NCBI GenBank assembly: GCA_024138025.1
Contig: JAMXBD010000170.1
Coordinates: forward strand, 1,240,001 to 1,304,000
Origin: Combretum micranthum
Taxonomy: Eukaryota > Streptophyta > Magnoliopsida > Myrtales > Combretaceae
DNA length: 64,000 nt
Reading direction: 5' to 3'
A model generated the notes under the pieces. The model worked only from the letters and a program-made list of their open reading frames with translations, had not been told where the DNA came from and made no database searches. The translations under genes and the position numbers were made by a program. Below, one piece after another: positions 48,701-58,413 of the stretch. The number at the start of each line of letters is the position of its first letter. The first letter of the stretch is position 1.

Positions 48701-51562
48701 CTCACTATCATTCCATCTGTGAAACAAGTACATACTATGAATCCCTAAGGTAAAGATAGTGATAATTTAGTTAGTCTAATCATTCTTCCATAGATGCTCA
48801 TGTCTTCATCTTCCTCTTAGATCCTTATTTTCATCAAAAGAAGGAGGAGTCAAACCCCATCTATGGTCCAAACAAGGTAAGAATTACGACAAGTTCAATA
48901 TTCGTTATGTTGCTTTGTAGAAATTGTCTTATAAATTCATCAAGATTAATCCAATAGTATGTTTATGTTATTTAGACTATTTAATATATAAACACATCAA
49001 CTCGAAGATATATAAGTGTAGAAATTCAAATCTTAGAAAGGAAGAACCAAAACTACACTTAAACTACAACAAGATAAATTAAGCTTCGAATAACTCATGT
49101 AGACCGTTGGAAAGAATGAATAAACTGTATTGATGTGTTTATTATAAACCAAAAACGACCCCATCAATGGAAAGAACACGAAAAATCCTATGAAATCGAC
49201 TATTTATTTGTTAAAAACGGATAAGAAACAAATTAGATATTGCAAAAACAAAAAACGAAATCAAGCTGCCAGAATTACACGAACAGAACGGGCTGTTCTT
49301 ATCCTTTTCGTCCCCTTAATGACCTTGTTTGATAAAACTAAGACCATTAATGGATTGTACTCGGAAAATACTATGAAAACGACTATTTATTCGTCGAAAA
49401 CGGATTAGAAATGAGTTAGATATGATCAAAACGAGTTTTGACTACAATTGTTAGGATTCATTTGAAACCTATGTATGTTCTTCATAAATTTAAAAATTGT
49501 ACAAGTCTCTTTTCTTGAAAATAATTTCACTACTATAAAGTACTCTTCGAGTACTATCAAATCGACTATTTATACAACGAAATCGGATTTAAAACGAATA
49601 AGAAATCACAAATAGAAATTCACTCAGTTTCACTTTTAAACTTATATCAATGTTACTGTTATTTCTGTTAATATAGTTATGATTATTACTATTATTATTA
49701 CTACTGTTTATAGTATTTCGTATTATTAATATTTTCATTAGAGTTATCAATATTGTTATTTTACATTAAAGTCGCTATAATTATACTATCATCAATTCTA
49801 CTTTTGTCACTTAGGGTAGTAATTACTAGTTATCTAAAAATTGTTGTTATTATTATACTTGTATTTAATACTAATACCGATATTGATTTTTCAATACTAA
49901 TATTACTAGTAATATTATAGTATTACACTTAGCTTGTTTTACAACAAAAATAGAACTGAAATATAATAGAAACTTGTTATATCTAAATACGATTTTATAA
50001 TTCTTGAAAGATATAAATACTAGAATATACCTTTAAATAAATAAAAATACCAATTTGAGAGACAAATAAGGTTGACGGGCAAAGAATTAATAAATAAAAA
50101 TCTTCTATTAAAAGCAGTAGAACTTAAGAAAAGACAAACTCCTTGAATAAAAATATAGTTAGCAATTAATAAAAACTATATCAAACATCAATACAGAATA
50201 TTTAGGTATCTAAAATGAATTAATTAAATTATTTAACGATGCAATAATCAAAATAACGGGTTTAGTCTAATATTCGGTGATTAGAATCAACGCCTTTAAT
50301 TATAGGAAGACTTCTCTTACAGAAATAATTCAATAATAAATCTCTGTTATTTCCTTTCATAGGAAAATAGATCAATTCCCGAAATTCCGGTAGCTTATAC
50401 AAAGCTTAGCGTGGACCACAGGTGAGTAACTTAAACTTGTTACATTGTTTGTGCTTGTAGTATAGTTGCATTTAATAATATATATATTCAATTGATATGC
50501 ATGCGGGATTGGGATACAGCATGATGCGTGGTGTATGATTGAATGGCAAATTATCCTAATATAAGCGATAATCCTACTGAATGATAAATATTGTATGAAA
50601 TATGTTGATGATTGTCTGTAAATTGTATGATCGCCTCAAACTTGATTAACAACTGTCGGTACTATAAATGAAACGGACATGCATTGCACGATTTGCATAA
50701 ACTGCATATGGAGATTGCAGCCTACTACGTGTTAGAATTTCGGTTCTCTGGTAATGCTTGGTTTTTCTAGGCAGAGAGGCTATTAGTTCTACGCAAGCTT
50801 ACCTTTGTTCCGTCGGTTCCATGGGAACTAACTGGAAAATGAAGGACGCCGCCCATGGTATCGCTTTGAAATGACTAGCACTTAATGGAGTCTCTTTGTT
50901 CCAAAAGGAAATTGAGTGAAGCAACTGAGTGTTGTTACTCCTATGGTTCTCTGTTTCTCCTGGGTAGGTGGGCCATAGATCGGTTCCTTCAACCCCGATG
51001 AAGAGGGCGTAAATCTTCATCCTGCTTTGGATTCTAGATCATCCAGGCTTGTAATGTGCATATGACTGATTGTTGCATTACATATAATTGATAATTACAC
51101 TTGGTTGCTATTGTTTGATGTGTGGTATGGTCAGGTTATCTCACTGAGCCCGTGGTTCGCTCACCCCCCAACAGTTTCTTTGTGCAGGATTATTATTAGC
51201 TGGGATTGGGCTAGGAATGTGTGAAGAGAGCTTCTCCAACAAACTCTATTGAAGATAGAGATATAGGATATGGTGAACCTAGAATGTAAATTAGATGAAT
51301 TTTAAATTTTTGTTGTAGTTTGGAAACCCAATTTCACTATTTGGTAGGGGATACCGATTCTCTGCGATCTTGGTGGAAATTGGAAAATCAGATTTCATAG
51401 TTGAAATACTGTAATATATTATATCAATTATATAATAAACTTTTATAAATAAATAGAGTCTTGTATACTCTGACATACAAGACGGCTCTCATGTTACGGG
51501 TGCACACGTGATATGATAGCTTTAGATAAATCCTGTTAGGCCCCCATATTAGAGTCGTGACA
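45713..51562 (+). mobile_element. 5850-bp LTR element B (A family) nested in D
   Basis: Starts TGTAATCCCCC and ends GAGTCGTGACA. Flanked by ATTAT at 45708-45712 and 51563-51567. It is collinear with A along its length. Features: GC-richer block 47100-47720 with four exact CCACGCAC words; G-box CACGTG at 47699; TATATATA at 47726; donor-like GT at 48750 and 48877; a partial internal duplication at about 49150-49440; acceptor-like AG at 51186-51187. No coding capacity. A frame of 116 codons at 47098 has no recognisable domain and follows base composition. Confidence 0.88.
47699..47733 (+). promoter_or_regulatory. Putative LTR promoter of B: G-box and TATA
   Basis: CACGTG (47699-47704) lies 22 bases before TATATATA (47726-47733), just downstream of the CCACGCAC cluster and upstream of the C/A-rich tract. 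This is the layout expected for U3 followed by R. It is inferred from words alone. Confidence 0.4.
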
Positions 51563-51631
51563 ATTATCAGGCTGTATCATAATATATATATATATATTAC
51601 TACTAGGGTACTATTGGGGCGTGATAGTAGC

Positions 51632-52500
51632 ATACATAAGAGATCCCACGGAGCTAGAATATGGAATCTTTGACATGTAGTCAATATCTTCATTTGACTA
51701 TGGAGATAAAACATATGAGAGTTTGGAATGTGGTGCTAAAGGAGTACTAACCGACTTAGCATTCTGTATATTAAACCTGTAAAGAACTTTCTCAATATAC
51801 CCTTTTGACTTAGGTACAACTCTCTGTCTTTTCTATCCCTCAGAATCTGCATCCCAAGAATTTTCTTTGCTTCCCCCAAGTCTTTCATCTCAAACTCTTT
51901 GCTTAATTGGGTTTTAACCCTTCTGATCTCTCCTTTGTTTTTAGTTTCTATCAGCATATCATCAACATACAAGAATAAATACGCAAAAGACCCCATCATT
52001 ACACTTTTTTATATAAACACAACTATCAAAATTGCTTCTCATAAATTCATGAGAAAAGCCACTTGTACTATTGCTTGGGAGACCTTTTTAGGCCATAAAG
52101 GGGCCGTTTCAACAAGCAAACATGGTCTTCCTTCCCAAACACTACAAAACCCTCAGGCTGTTGCATATAGATGTCTCCTTAAAGTTCTCCATGTAAGAAA
52201 GTTGTCTTCACATCTAGCTGTTCAAGCTCGGGATCTTCCATTGCAACAATACTCAGTAAGGCTCTAATAGAACCATGTTTCACAACAGGTGAAAACATAT
52301 CTATGAAGTCTACACCTGGAATCTAGCTGTAGCCCTTAGGAACAAGCCTTACTTTATATCTAGGTCCTTTAACACTTGAAGTTCCTTCCTTTTTCTTGTA
52401 AACCCACTTGCACCTAATAACCTTCTTACCCTTAGGAAGTCTCACTAAATCCCATGTGCCATTTTTCTGAAGGGATTCCACATCTTCCTGCATAGCAATT
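51632..52500 (-). pseudogene. Copia reverse transcriptase (decayed)
   Basis: The minus strand carries VVKHGSIRALLSIVA, LEQLDVKTTFLHGEL, FAYLFLYVDDMLIETKNK (catalytic YVDD codons at 51958-51969), EFEMKDLGEAKKILGMQI, then PYSSSVGSLMYA at the D junction. These are the palm and finger motifs of Ty1/copia reverse transcriptase. Stops and frame changes (for example near 52090-52330 and 51740) make it non-functional. The polymerase motif itself is intact. The continuation after D is at 40765-41480. Confidence 0.92.
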
Positions 52501-53990
52501 ACTCACTTACCAGAATTTCATAACTAACCGCTTCTGAGTAAGTTGAGGGCTCATAATTTGAATCAATTTTCTTTACATAAGCAACTAGATCAACCTCACC
52601 GAATCTCTGTGGAGGTCTAACTTCTCTCCTAGTCTTGTCTTTAGCAATAGAATATTGTTGCTGAGATGGTGGTGTAGAGACAGTACTCCCTTGTGTCTGA
52701 GATCTAGTTTGAGAAGTAAACTGTGATATAGAACCATAATTTATTTCAACCTCCATATGCATGTTAGCTTTCTACTGAGCTTCATCAGATGTAGCACTAG
52801 AAGACAAGTCATGTAACATAGAATTTTCATAAAAAAAACAACATCCCTACTGACAATAAATTTCTTCAATTCAGGACACCATAACTTATATCCTTTCACT
52901 CCAGACTTATATATTAGAAACATACACTTAACAGATCTAGGCTCAAGTTTCATTGTTAACATGAGCATAAGCAGAACAACCAAATATTTTTAAATTTGAA
53001 TAATCAATAGGAGCACCAGACCATACCTCATGTGAAGTCCTTTTATCAATTGCAGTCGAAGATGATTGATTAATCAAGAAACATGTTGTAGAAGCTGCTT
53101 CTACCCAAAAAGACTTTAGCAATTTAGCGTTTGATAGCATGCAATAAGCTCTCTCTAAAATTGTTTTGTTCATGTGCTCTGCCACACCGTTCTGCTATGG
53201 AGTACTAGGTACTATCAAATGCCTCACAATTCCTTCAGACTTACACAAATCATTAAACTTTTTAGAACAAAATTTCATACCATTATCTGTGCGAAGACGT
53301 TTTACCTACTTCCCTATCTACTTTTCAATCATGACCTTCCACTCCTTTAAAGTACGTAACATATTACTCTTCTGTTTCAAGAAGAATACCCAAAGTTTTC
53401 TAGAGTAGTCGTCAATGATTGTCAGCATATAGTTTACACCTCCTTTGGAAGGCACCTTGGTTGGTCCACAAAGATCTGAGTGTATGTAATCAAGTGTACT
53501 ATTGGTACTATGAGTCCCAGTAGTGAATCGAACTCTTTTCTGCTTTCCAAATACACAATGTACACAAAACTTCAATTTACTGATGCTTTGCCCACCAAGA
53601 AGTCCTCTTCTACATAGCTCAGCCATACTGGCTTCACTCATATGCCCTAGATACATATGCTAAAGTCGAATAGCATCATCATTTGACAAAGATGAAGAGG
53701 CAACGGCTGCATCACTTGTGACAATAGAACCCAGCAAAACATAGAGATTAGAATTCTGCTTCTGTCCTTTCATCACCATTAGAGAACCTTTACTGATCTT
53801 CAGAACTCCACCTTCATCGTTGTACTTGTACCCTTTAGAATCTAGAGTACTCAAAGAGATCAGATTTCTTTTCAAATTGGGTGCATGTCTCACATTACCA
53901 AGTGTCATAATCACACCATCAAACATCTTTATCTTAATAGTTCCAACACCTGCAACCTTGCAAGAGGCATTATTGCCCATCAAAACATCA
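52501..53990 (-). pseudogene. Copia GAG-pre-integrase and integrase (decayed)
   Basis: Minus strand: the GAG-pre-integrase motif [20 protein letters not shown] and a Cys pair [11 protein letters not shown]; then the integrase core with HSDLCGP (first Asp), [18 protein letters not shown] (second Asp), and AEHMNKTILERAYCML onwards, followed by WVEAASTTCFLINQSSS and LKIFGCSAYAHV. The region between the second Asp and AEHMNKT contains stops (53190-53330). After it comes a linker rich in Ser and Gln. The order protease-integrase-RT-RNase H is diagnostic of Ty1/copia rather than Ty3/gypsy. Confidence 0.92.
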
Positions 53991-54935
53991 CCCTTTGAAA
54001 CAGTTTCATATGTTGAAAACCAGTCTCTATTAGGATACATATGAAACATGCAGCTAGAATCAAGAATCCACTCCTTACTTGCTCTATGATCATAATTAGA
54101 AGCGATGAGGATTTCACCATCACTGCTAGCATCTACAACATCGACTTCACTGGATTTTTGTGGTTTATTTTCCTTTTGATTATCTGCAGATTTCTTATCC
54201 TTGTTCTATAACTTATAACACTCAGACTTAATATGCCCTTTTTCTTGCAATAATTACAAGTCTTGTTCCTATTTGTAGATTTAGATCCGCCCCTATTCTT
54301 TCCACTAGAATTTCTATCTTGGGTCCTTCCACGAACATTTAGACCTTCTACTTGAGACTCAGATCCAACCATAAAGTTGTTTCATCCTTTCATGAGAACT
54401 CAAAGCTTCATAAGCCTCATCAATAGTGAGGGTTTCACGACTATACAATATAGTGTCTCTAAAGGTTGAATATGAGGTAGGCAAGGAACACAATAAAATT
54501 AACCCTAAATCCTCCTCGTCATACTTAACTTGTAATGTTTTTAAATCAGAAACAATTTCCTTAAAAGTAGTCAAATGATCTTCTAGAGACTCACCTTCTG
54601 ACAATCAATGAGAGTATAATCGTTGCTTCAGATGTAGTTTACTGGTCAAACTCTTTGTCATACACAACTGCTCCAATTTCAACCGTAATCCTACAACAGT
54701 CTTCTCCTTTAATACATCTTGTAAGATCTGATTCGATAAATGCAAATAAATATGAGATAGGGCTTTACGATCCCTACGTTGCTTCTCTTCAGGTCCATGA
54801 CGTAAGCATCTTATCAAACCCTAACAGTGCATCATCCAGATCCATCTGCGCGAGAATTGCTCGCATCTTGACTTGCCATAACGTAAACCTAGTGTTGTGA
54901 TCCAACAAAGGAATATCGTATTTCACAGTTGCCAT
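53991..54935 (-). pseudogene. Copia gag and protease (decayed)
   Basis: Start codon at 54935 on the minus strand: MATVKYDIPLLDHNTRFTLW, then QVKMRAILAQMDLDDALLGF, the usual copia Gag N-terminus. A UBN2-type Gag domain follows (SEGESLEDHLTTFKEIVSDL, IDEAYEALSSHERMKQ), then a zinc knuckle that starts CNYCKKKG and loses frame (about 54255), then the protease with WILDSSCMFHMYPNRDWF (Asp-Ser-Ser in place of the usual Asp-Ser-Gly/Ser) and MGNNASCKVAGVGTIKIKMF. Several frameshifts are present (about 54815, 54605, 54250). Confidence 0.9.
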
Positions 54936-54960
54936 TATAGAGAGAATAAATCAAACCTGT

Positions 54961-54972
54961 GCTCTGATACCA
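54961..54972 (-). other. Copia primer-binding site (initiator-Met tRNA)
   Basis: The minus strand reads TGGTATCAGAGC, complementary to the 3' end of plant initiator methionine tRNA. It sits three bases inside the LTR, as expected for a copia 5' LTR. Confidence 0.9.
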
Positions 54973-54975
54973 GTT

Positions 54976-55438
54976 TGTTATAAAAACAAATATGAAAAAT
55001 AATAGTAGCTGAGAAAAGTAAAGAACACAAAGATTTACGTGGAAAACGCAAATTGGGAAAAACCACAGGCAGAAGAGAAGAAATCCACTATTAGTTGAAG
55101 TTGGAGTACAAAGTTGAGAGAATACGATTATAACTCACAAGTCTCTCATTATAATTTGTGTCACATACACCAAACCCTAATAAAACATCATATATATATA
55201 TATATATAAATCTGTGTGCTGGAAGAAAGACTAACGGCTTAAGCCGCTTGCTATGTTTTTACTTCAATGCTGGCAAGATGGATGACGGCCATTTTAAGTA
55301 AGCCGGTAGCTTACAGATTTAGGCCGGCGACACAATCCCAGCTTTCGGAAATTAATTCCAAGACAACGATGAATTCAAGGCCGACTCCAAGGCCGATAGC
55401 TTTGTGTCAGCTTTCAAGAATTCGGGTCATCTTCAATA
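54976..55438 (-). mobile_element. 5' LTR of the copia element
   Basis: Minus-strand LTR, 463 bp. It ends ...TATAACA next to the primer site and starts T(A)TTGAAGATGACC at 55438, with one terminal base changed. GGACT at 55439-55443 is the right-hand target duplication and matches the left-hand one kept before 21140. It holds a TA microsatellite at about 55190. Confidence 0.88.
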
Positions 55439-55443
55439 GGACT

Positions 55444-56674
55444 TAGGCTAATACATGGGCCATAAATTTGTTACGGGTGCCTTGCTCCAGAAACTGAAAA
55501 AAAATAAATTATTTTACAATTCTTTCTACACGCAATGAAGATTCATATTTTGAGTACTCCAATTTAAAACAAGCCAAGGGTTCTTGTTTGCTATATTTGA
55601 AATTGTAGTCGCTCACCTTTATTGTGTTGCATTTGAATTTGGACTAGAATGTATGTGCAAAAGCTTCCAGTGTACATTTCAAGTCTATTTGTTTGTTGGT
55701 AGATTATAAATACAAACACTTTTTTCAAACTTTTTTCTAACAAATTGTTTATCAAAAAATAAATATAGATAAAAAATAATTGAAAGTTCTCATTAAAAGA
55801 TCAAATTAAATAAATATAGATAAAATAGAGATGTAAATCAAATATATTTACACATATCGTTTCGATAAAGATAAAAATACAAATAAAAAACAGACTATCC
55901 AAATAGATTTCATGCTATTTCTACTTTTTTTTTACGTGAATTAAACGTTAAATATTATCAAATGTTGATTCAATAGAAAAACTTGTAACCATCCACAAAC
56001 TTATTCTATACATAAGGTGAATGAATAAGTAGATAGACAAAAATTACTACACTCATCCTCATCTTGATGGCTTAATCACAAGAAACATGAGACATGTGTC
56101 TGCATCTGAGTTTTTATCTTTTCATGACTCATAGCTGCCTGTTTTCCCATATTTTACAAAACAGTGTCAAAGCCCATTTTTGTCTACAAAACAAGAAATT
56201 GGTGTAAAAGTTAATTTTATAATAGAACATACTACACTCCCTTTTTCCTTGGTTAAAAAGAAAAGCACTATAATATATGTATGCATATGATGCCTTTAGA
56301 CCAGGCACAGGTGAGCGACTAGCAACTTGCAGATCATCAGTGTCGTGTTTAGATACAATTTAGCCATGAAAATGCAATACAAAAGTTTAATTAAAATGTA
56401 ATGGTGTAAACATTTAGATGAGAATTATCATTTGCGGCTAAAAATTTCTTGGCTCTTCTATATAAGATATATATTGTTAACTATTATCTAGAGAAAGCGA
56501 TTGATTAAATTACCACCTACATCATGGAATGTAATGTTCAACCACTTGGTAAAACCATCAAGAGTACTTGGATTTAGAAAATGCCCATTTCACCAAGGCG
56601 ATCTTTACAGCCCTGGTGACTTCCCTAAGGAGTCCGAATGTTATATACTGCCATATATCACAAAATAGGCATAC
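55444..56674. other. Mostly gene-free, with one short RLK-like fragment
   Basis: 55535-55585 (GAAGATTCATATTTTGAGTA then AAAACAAGCCAAGGG) repeats 56939-56990 of psi-RLK3, a stray piece of the same coding region. 55690-55925 resembles the MITE-like tract at 16440. The rest shows no gene. Confidence 0.5.
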
Positions 56675-56684
56675 ATGTTTAACA

Positions 56685-57146
56685 TGATCACTGTCCATAT
56701 ATTTAGCTTTAGTACACAAGTTTATGTCCAATGGCTACCTAGATGGATAGTTTCATCTGTCTTAAGTATCTTGTGGCTCAATGTTGTAACTGTCTTATTG
56801 GAAATGTTTGTTGGAATGAGGCCAACTGATGACAAGTTTAAAGGAAGCTTTAACGTAACCCATTTCAATTTGCCAGGATGCCTCGATACAACAATTGGAA
56901 AAAAAACTAATTGATCAGACAATACTTAACTTAATCGTTGAAGATTCAAATTTTGAGTACTCCCTAAGTCAAAACAAGCCAAGGGATTCCAGATTTCATG
57001 AGTTCTTGGATGATATATTGCAAAATGGCATTGCTTCCTTTGCTGAAATCCCAAGGGAAGGGAAAACCATATATCATGCCTTTTGTTGCATTCCATTAAA
57101 GAGAATCTTATCATCAGTGGATGATAGCTTTAATTTGCAACCTTAA
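56685..57146 (+). pseudogene. Relic of an RLK kinase exon 2 (psi-RLK3)
   Basis: After a possible acceptor (TTTAGCTTTAG, about 56714), the translation runs through VVTVLLEMFVGMRPTDDKFK and FNVTHF, the LLLEMFTGKRPTDD-type segment of subfamily XII kinases. After a frameshift in the A run at about 56900 it continues LIDQTILN..., FHEFLDDILQNGIASFAEIP and REGKTI, matching the ILxIGIxCSAExPRxR segment near the C-terminus. The activation-segment end is scrambled and no exon 1 is nearby. It is less like the main RLK than psi-RLK1 and psi-RLK4 are, so it comes from a different paralogue. Confidence 0.7.
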
Positions 57147-57239
57147 AAATTTTATGTGCACATTCCATGCTGTTTTTCTTGGTCTCTCTTGATGTGAAAT
57201 CTAATGGACCAGCTTCGACCCTAATCCTATTGCCTACTT

Positions 57240-57533
57240 GCCGAAGGTACAATTGCACCAAGTTCGTTTGAACAAATTCAAGTTCCTAAAGGGAAGATTA
57301 CACGAAATAGAGCCAAGAAGGTTAGGGAAAGATTTCAAGTATTTGTGCAAAAATTTGTTAAAGATGACTCCAAGTTCACCAACATCGATTTGGAACAAAA
57401 AATGAAGACTTTTACTATCATTTTCACAACCCAGAAGGATAATACAACATCACCAATGGAAATCAATCTAGAGCTACTTGTTTTAGGTTCAATACTGCCA
57501 ATACATAGACAAATGCCGCCAACCTTCATTTAA
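57240..57533 (+). pseudogene. C-terminal piece of a gypsy-type polyprotein
   Basis: The plus-strand frame reads a PKGKITRNRAKKVRERFQVF motif, the basic (G)P-TRxRAK tail often found at the end of plant Ty3/gypsy polyproteins just before the 3' LTR. It stops at 57533 after PPTFI. No reverse transcriptase or integrase is present. Identification rests on this short motif and on the adjoining LTR and primer site. Confidence 0.5.
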
Positions 57534-57578
57534 TTTTTGTGTCTTTTCAAATTTCTTTATTTTTATTTCTTTTTTTAA

Positions 57579-58088
57579 TGATGTAAGGATTGATTATAAT
57601 TATGTTTTCAGTTACGTTATTAGCTACATAACTGCCGCAATTATGTCTTTTTTCAATTACGTTATCAGTTACGTAACTGCCACAATTAAGATTTTTTAGT
57701 TACTTATAGCTTATATATAAAGGCTAGTAAACAATCAATGGGATATAGACAAATCAAATTACATTACATTTTTCATTGGAAAAATACAATTAAGAGAAAT
57801 CCTTTTTTTTTTTTAGTTCTTTTGAGAACTTATGAATCTCTTCAAGAATATGATTTCTTGTTGAGTTCTTCGATTATACCAAGGTTCTTGGTTAGCACTT
57901 CCAACAAGGCTGTGATATTCATATCAAGATTCTTTAAATTACTCAACCACAGGGTCAAGGTTAATTCCATCTAATTATACCAAGGTTCGTGAAGTTTCAG
58001 ATCTGATTCTGAATATTTTATCATGTTAAGGCCCACTATTTGATTCTTAGAGTTTGGGAAATTCAAGATCCGTGTCGAGCACACATCA
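57579..58088 (+). mobile_element. Gypsy-type LTR (F), about 510 bp
   Basis: Candidate TG start at 57579 or 57582, CA end at 58088, followed directly by a tRNA primer site. It has two copies of a 32-base block beginning TTACGTTAT (57612 and 57657) before a TATA box (TATATATAA, 57712-57721) and a short-exon-like tract after it. The start is uncertain by a few bases. Confidence 0.6.
57712..57721 (+). promoter_or_regulatory. TATA box of LTR F
   Basis: TATATATAAA followed by GGC, downstream of the paired TTACGTTAT/TACGTAAC repeats. Position and context fit the U3 promoter of the LTR. Confidence 0.55.
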
Positions 58089-58091
58089 AAT

Positions 58092-58103
58092 TGGTATCAG
58101 AGC
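58092..58103 (+). other. Primer-binding site of element F (initiator-Met tRNA)
   Basis: TGGTATCAGAGC three bases after the LTR end. The leader that follows runs to about 58400 and includes a GA microsatellite near 58232-58247. It stops at the psi-RLK4 sequence. Confidence 0.75.
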
Positions 58104-58413
58104 TCTAGGTTTTCTAGGAATCATCTCAATTCAATGAGAATAAAAAATGGTACATCAAAACCCTAAATTGGTTCATTCATATTTTCTTTTCCATTTCTTT
58201 GGTTGTTGAATTTGCTATTAGGATTCTCGTGAGAGAGAGAGAGAGAAATTTGGATAAAAAAATCAAGAAAAGAGTTGAAAAAAAAAAAAGAAAAAGAAAT
58301 GACTATTCTTGACAAAAAACAAATTTTCTACCAATAATACCTCTGATAATAAACTAAAGGAGTTGCTATTCTTTTCCAACCTTATTTTGTTCTAGTGAAT
58401 CAAACATAACGTA

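Larger units (their letters stand above)
41481..51626 (+). mobile_element. LTR element D, 4.3 kb, interrupted by element B
   Basis: Bounded by GTAGC at 41476-41480 and 51627-51631. It starts TATAAACCTCGGAAATTTTC and ends GGGGCGTGATA; both ends look like TG...CA termini with the G or C mutated. Without B and one ATTAT it is 4291 bp. It has no gag-pol, primer site or second LTR, so it is solo-LTR-like. Layout parallels A and B: AT-rich start; GC-richer CAG/CACGC block (42170-42650); C/A-rich tract; donor-like AAG/GTAAGAAA (GT 43752-43753); AT-rich middle; conserved end with GAGCCCGTGGTTATGCTCAC (from about 45343) and acceptor-like TTACAG/G (AG 45380-45381). It is related to but distinct from the A family. 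Confidence 0.85.
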
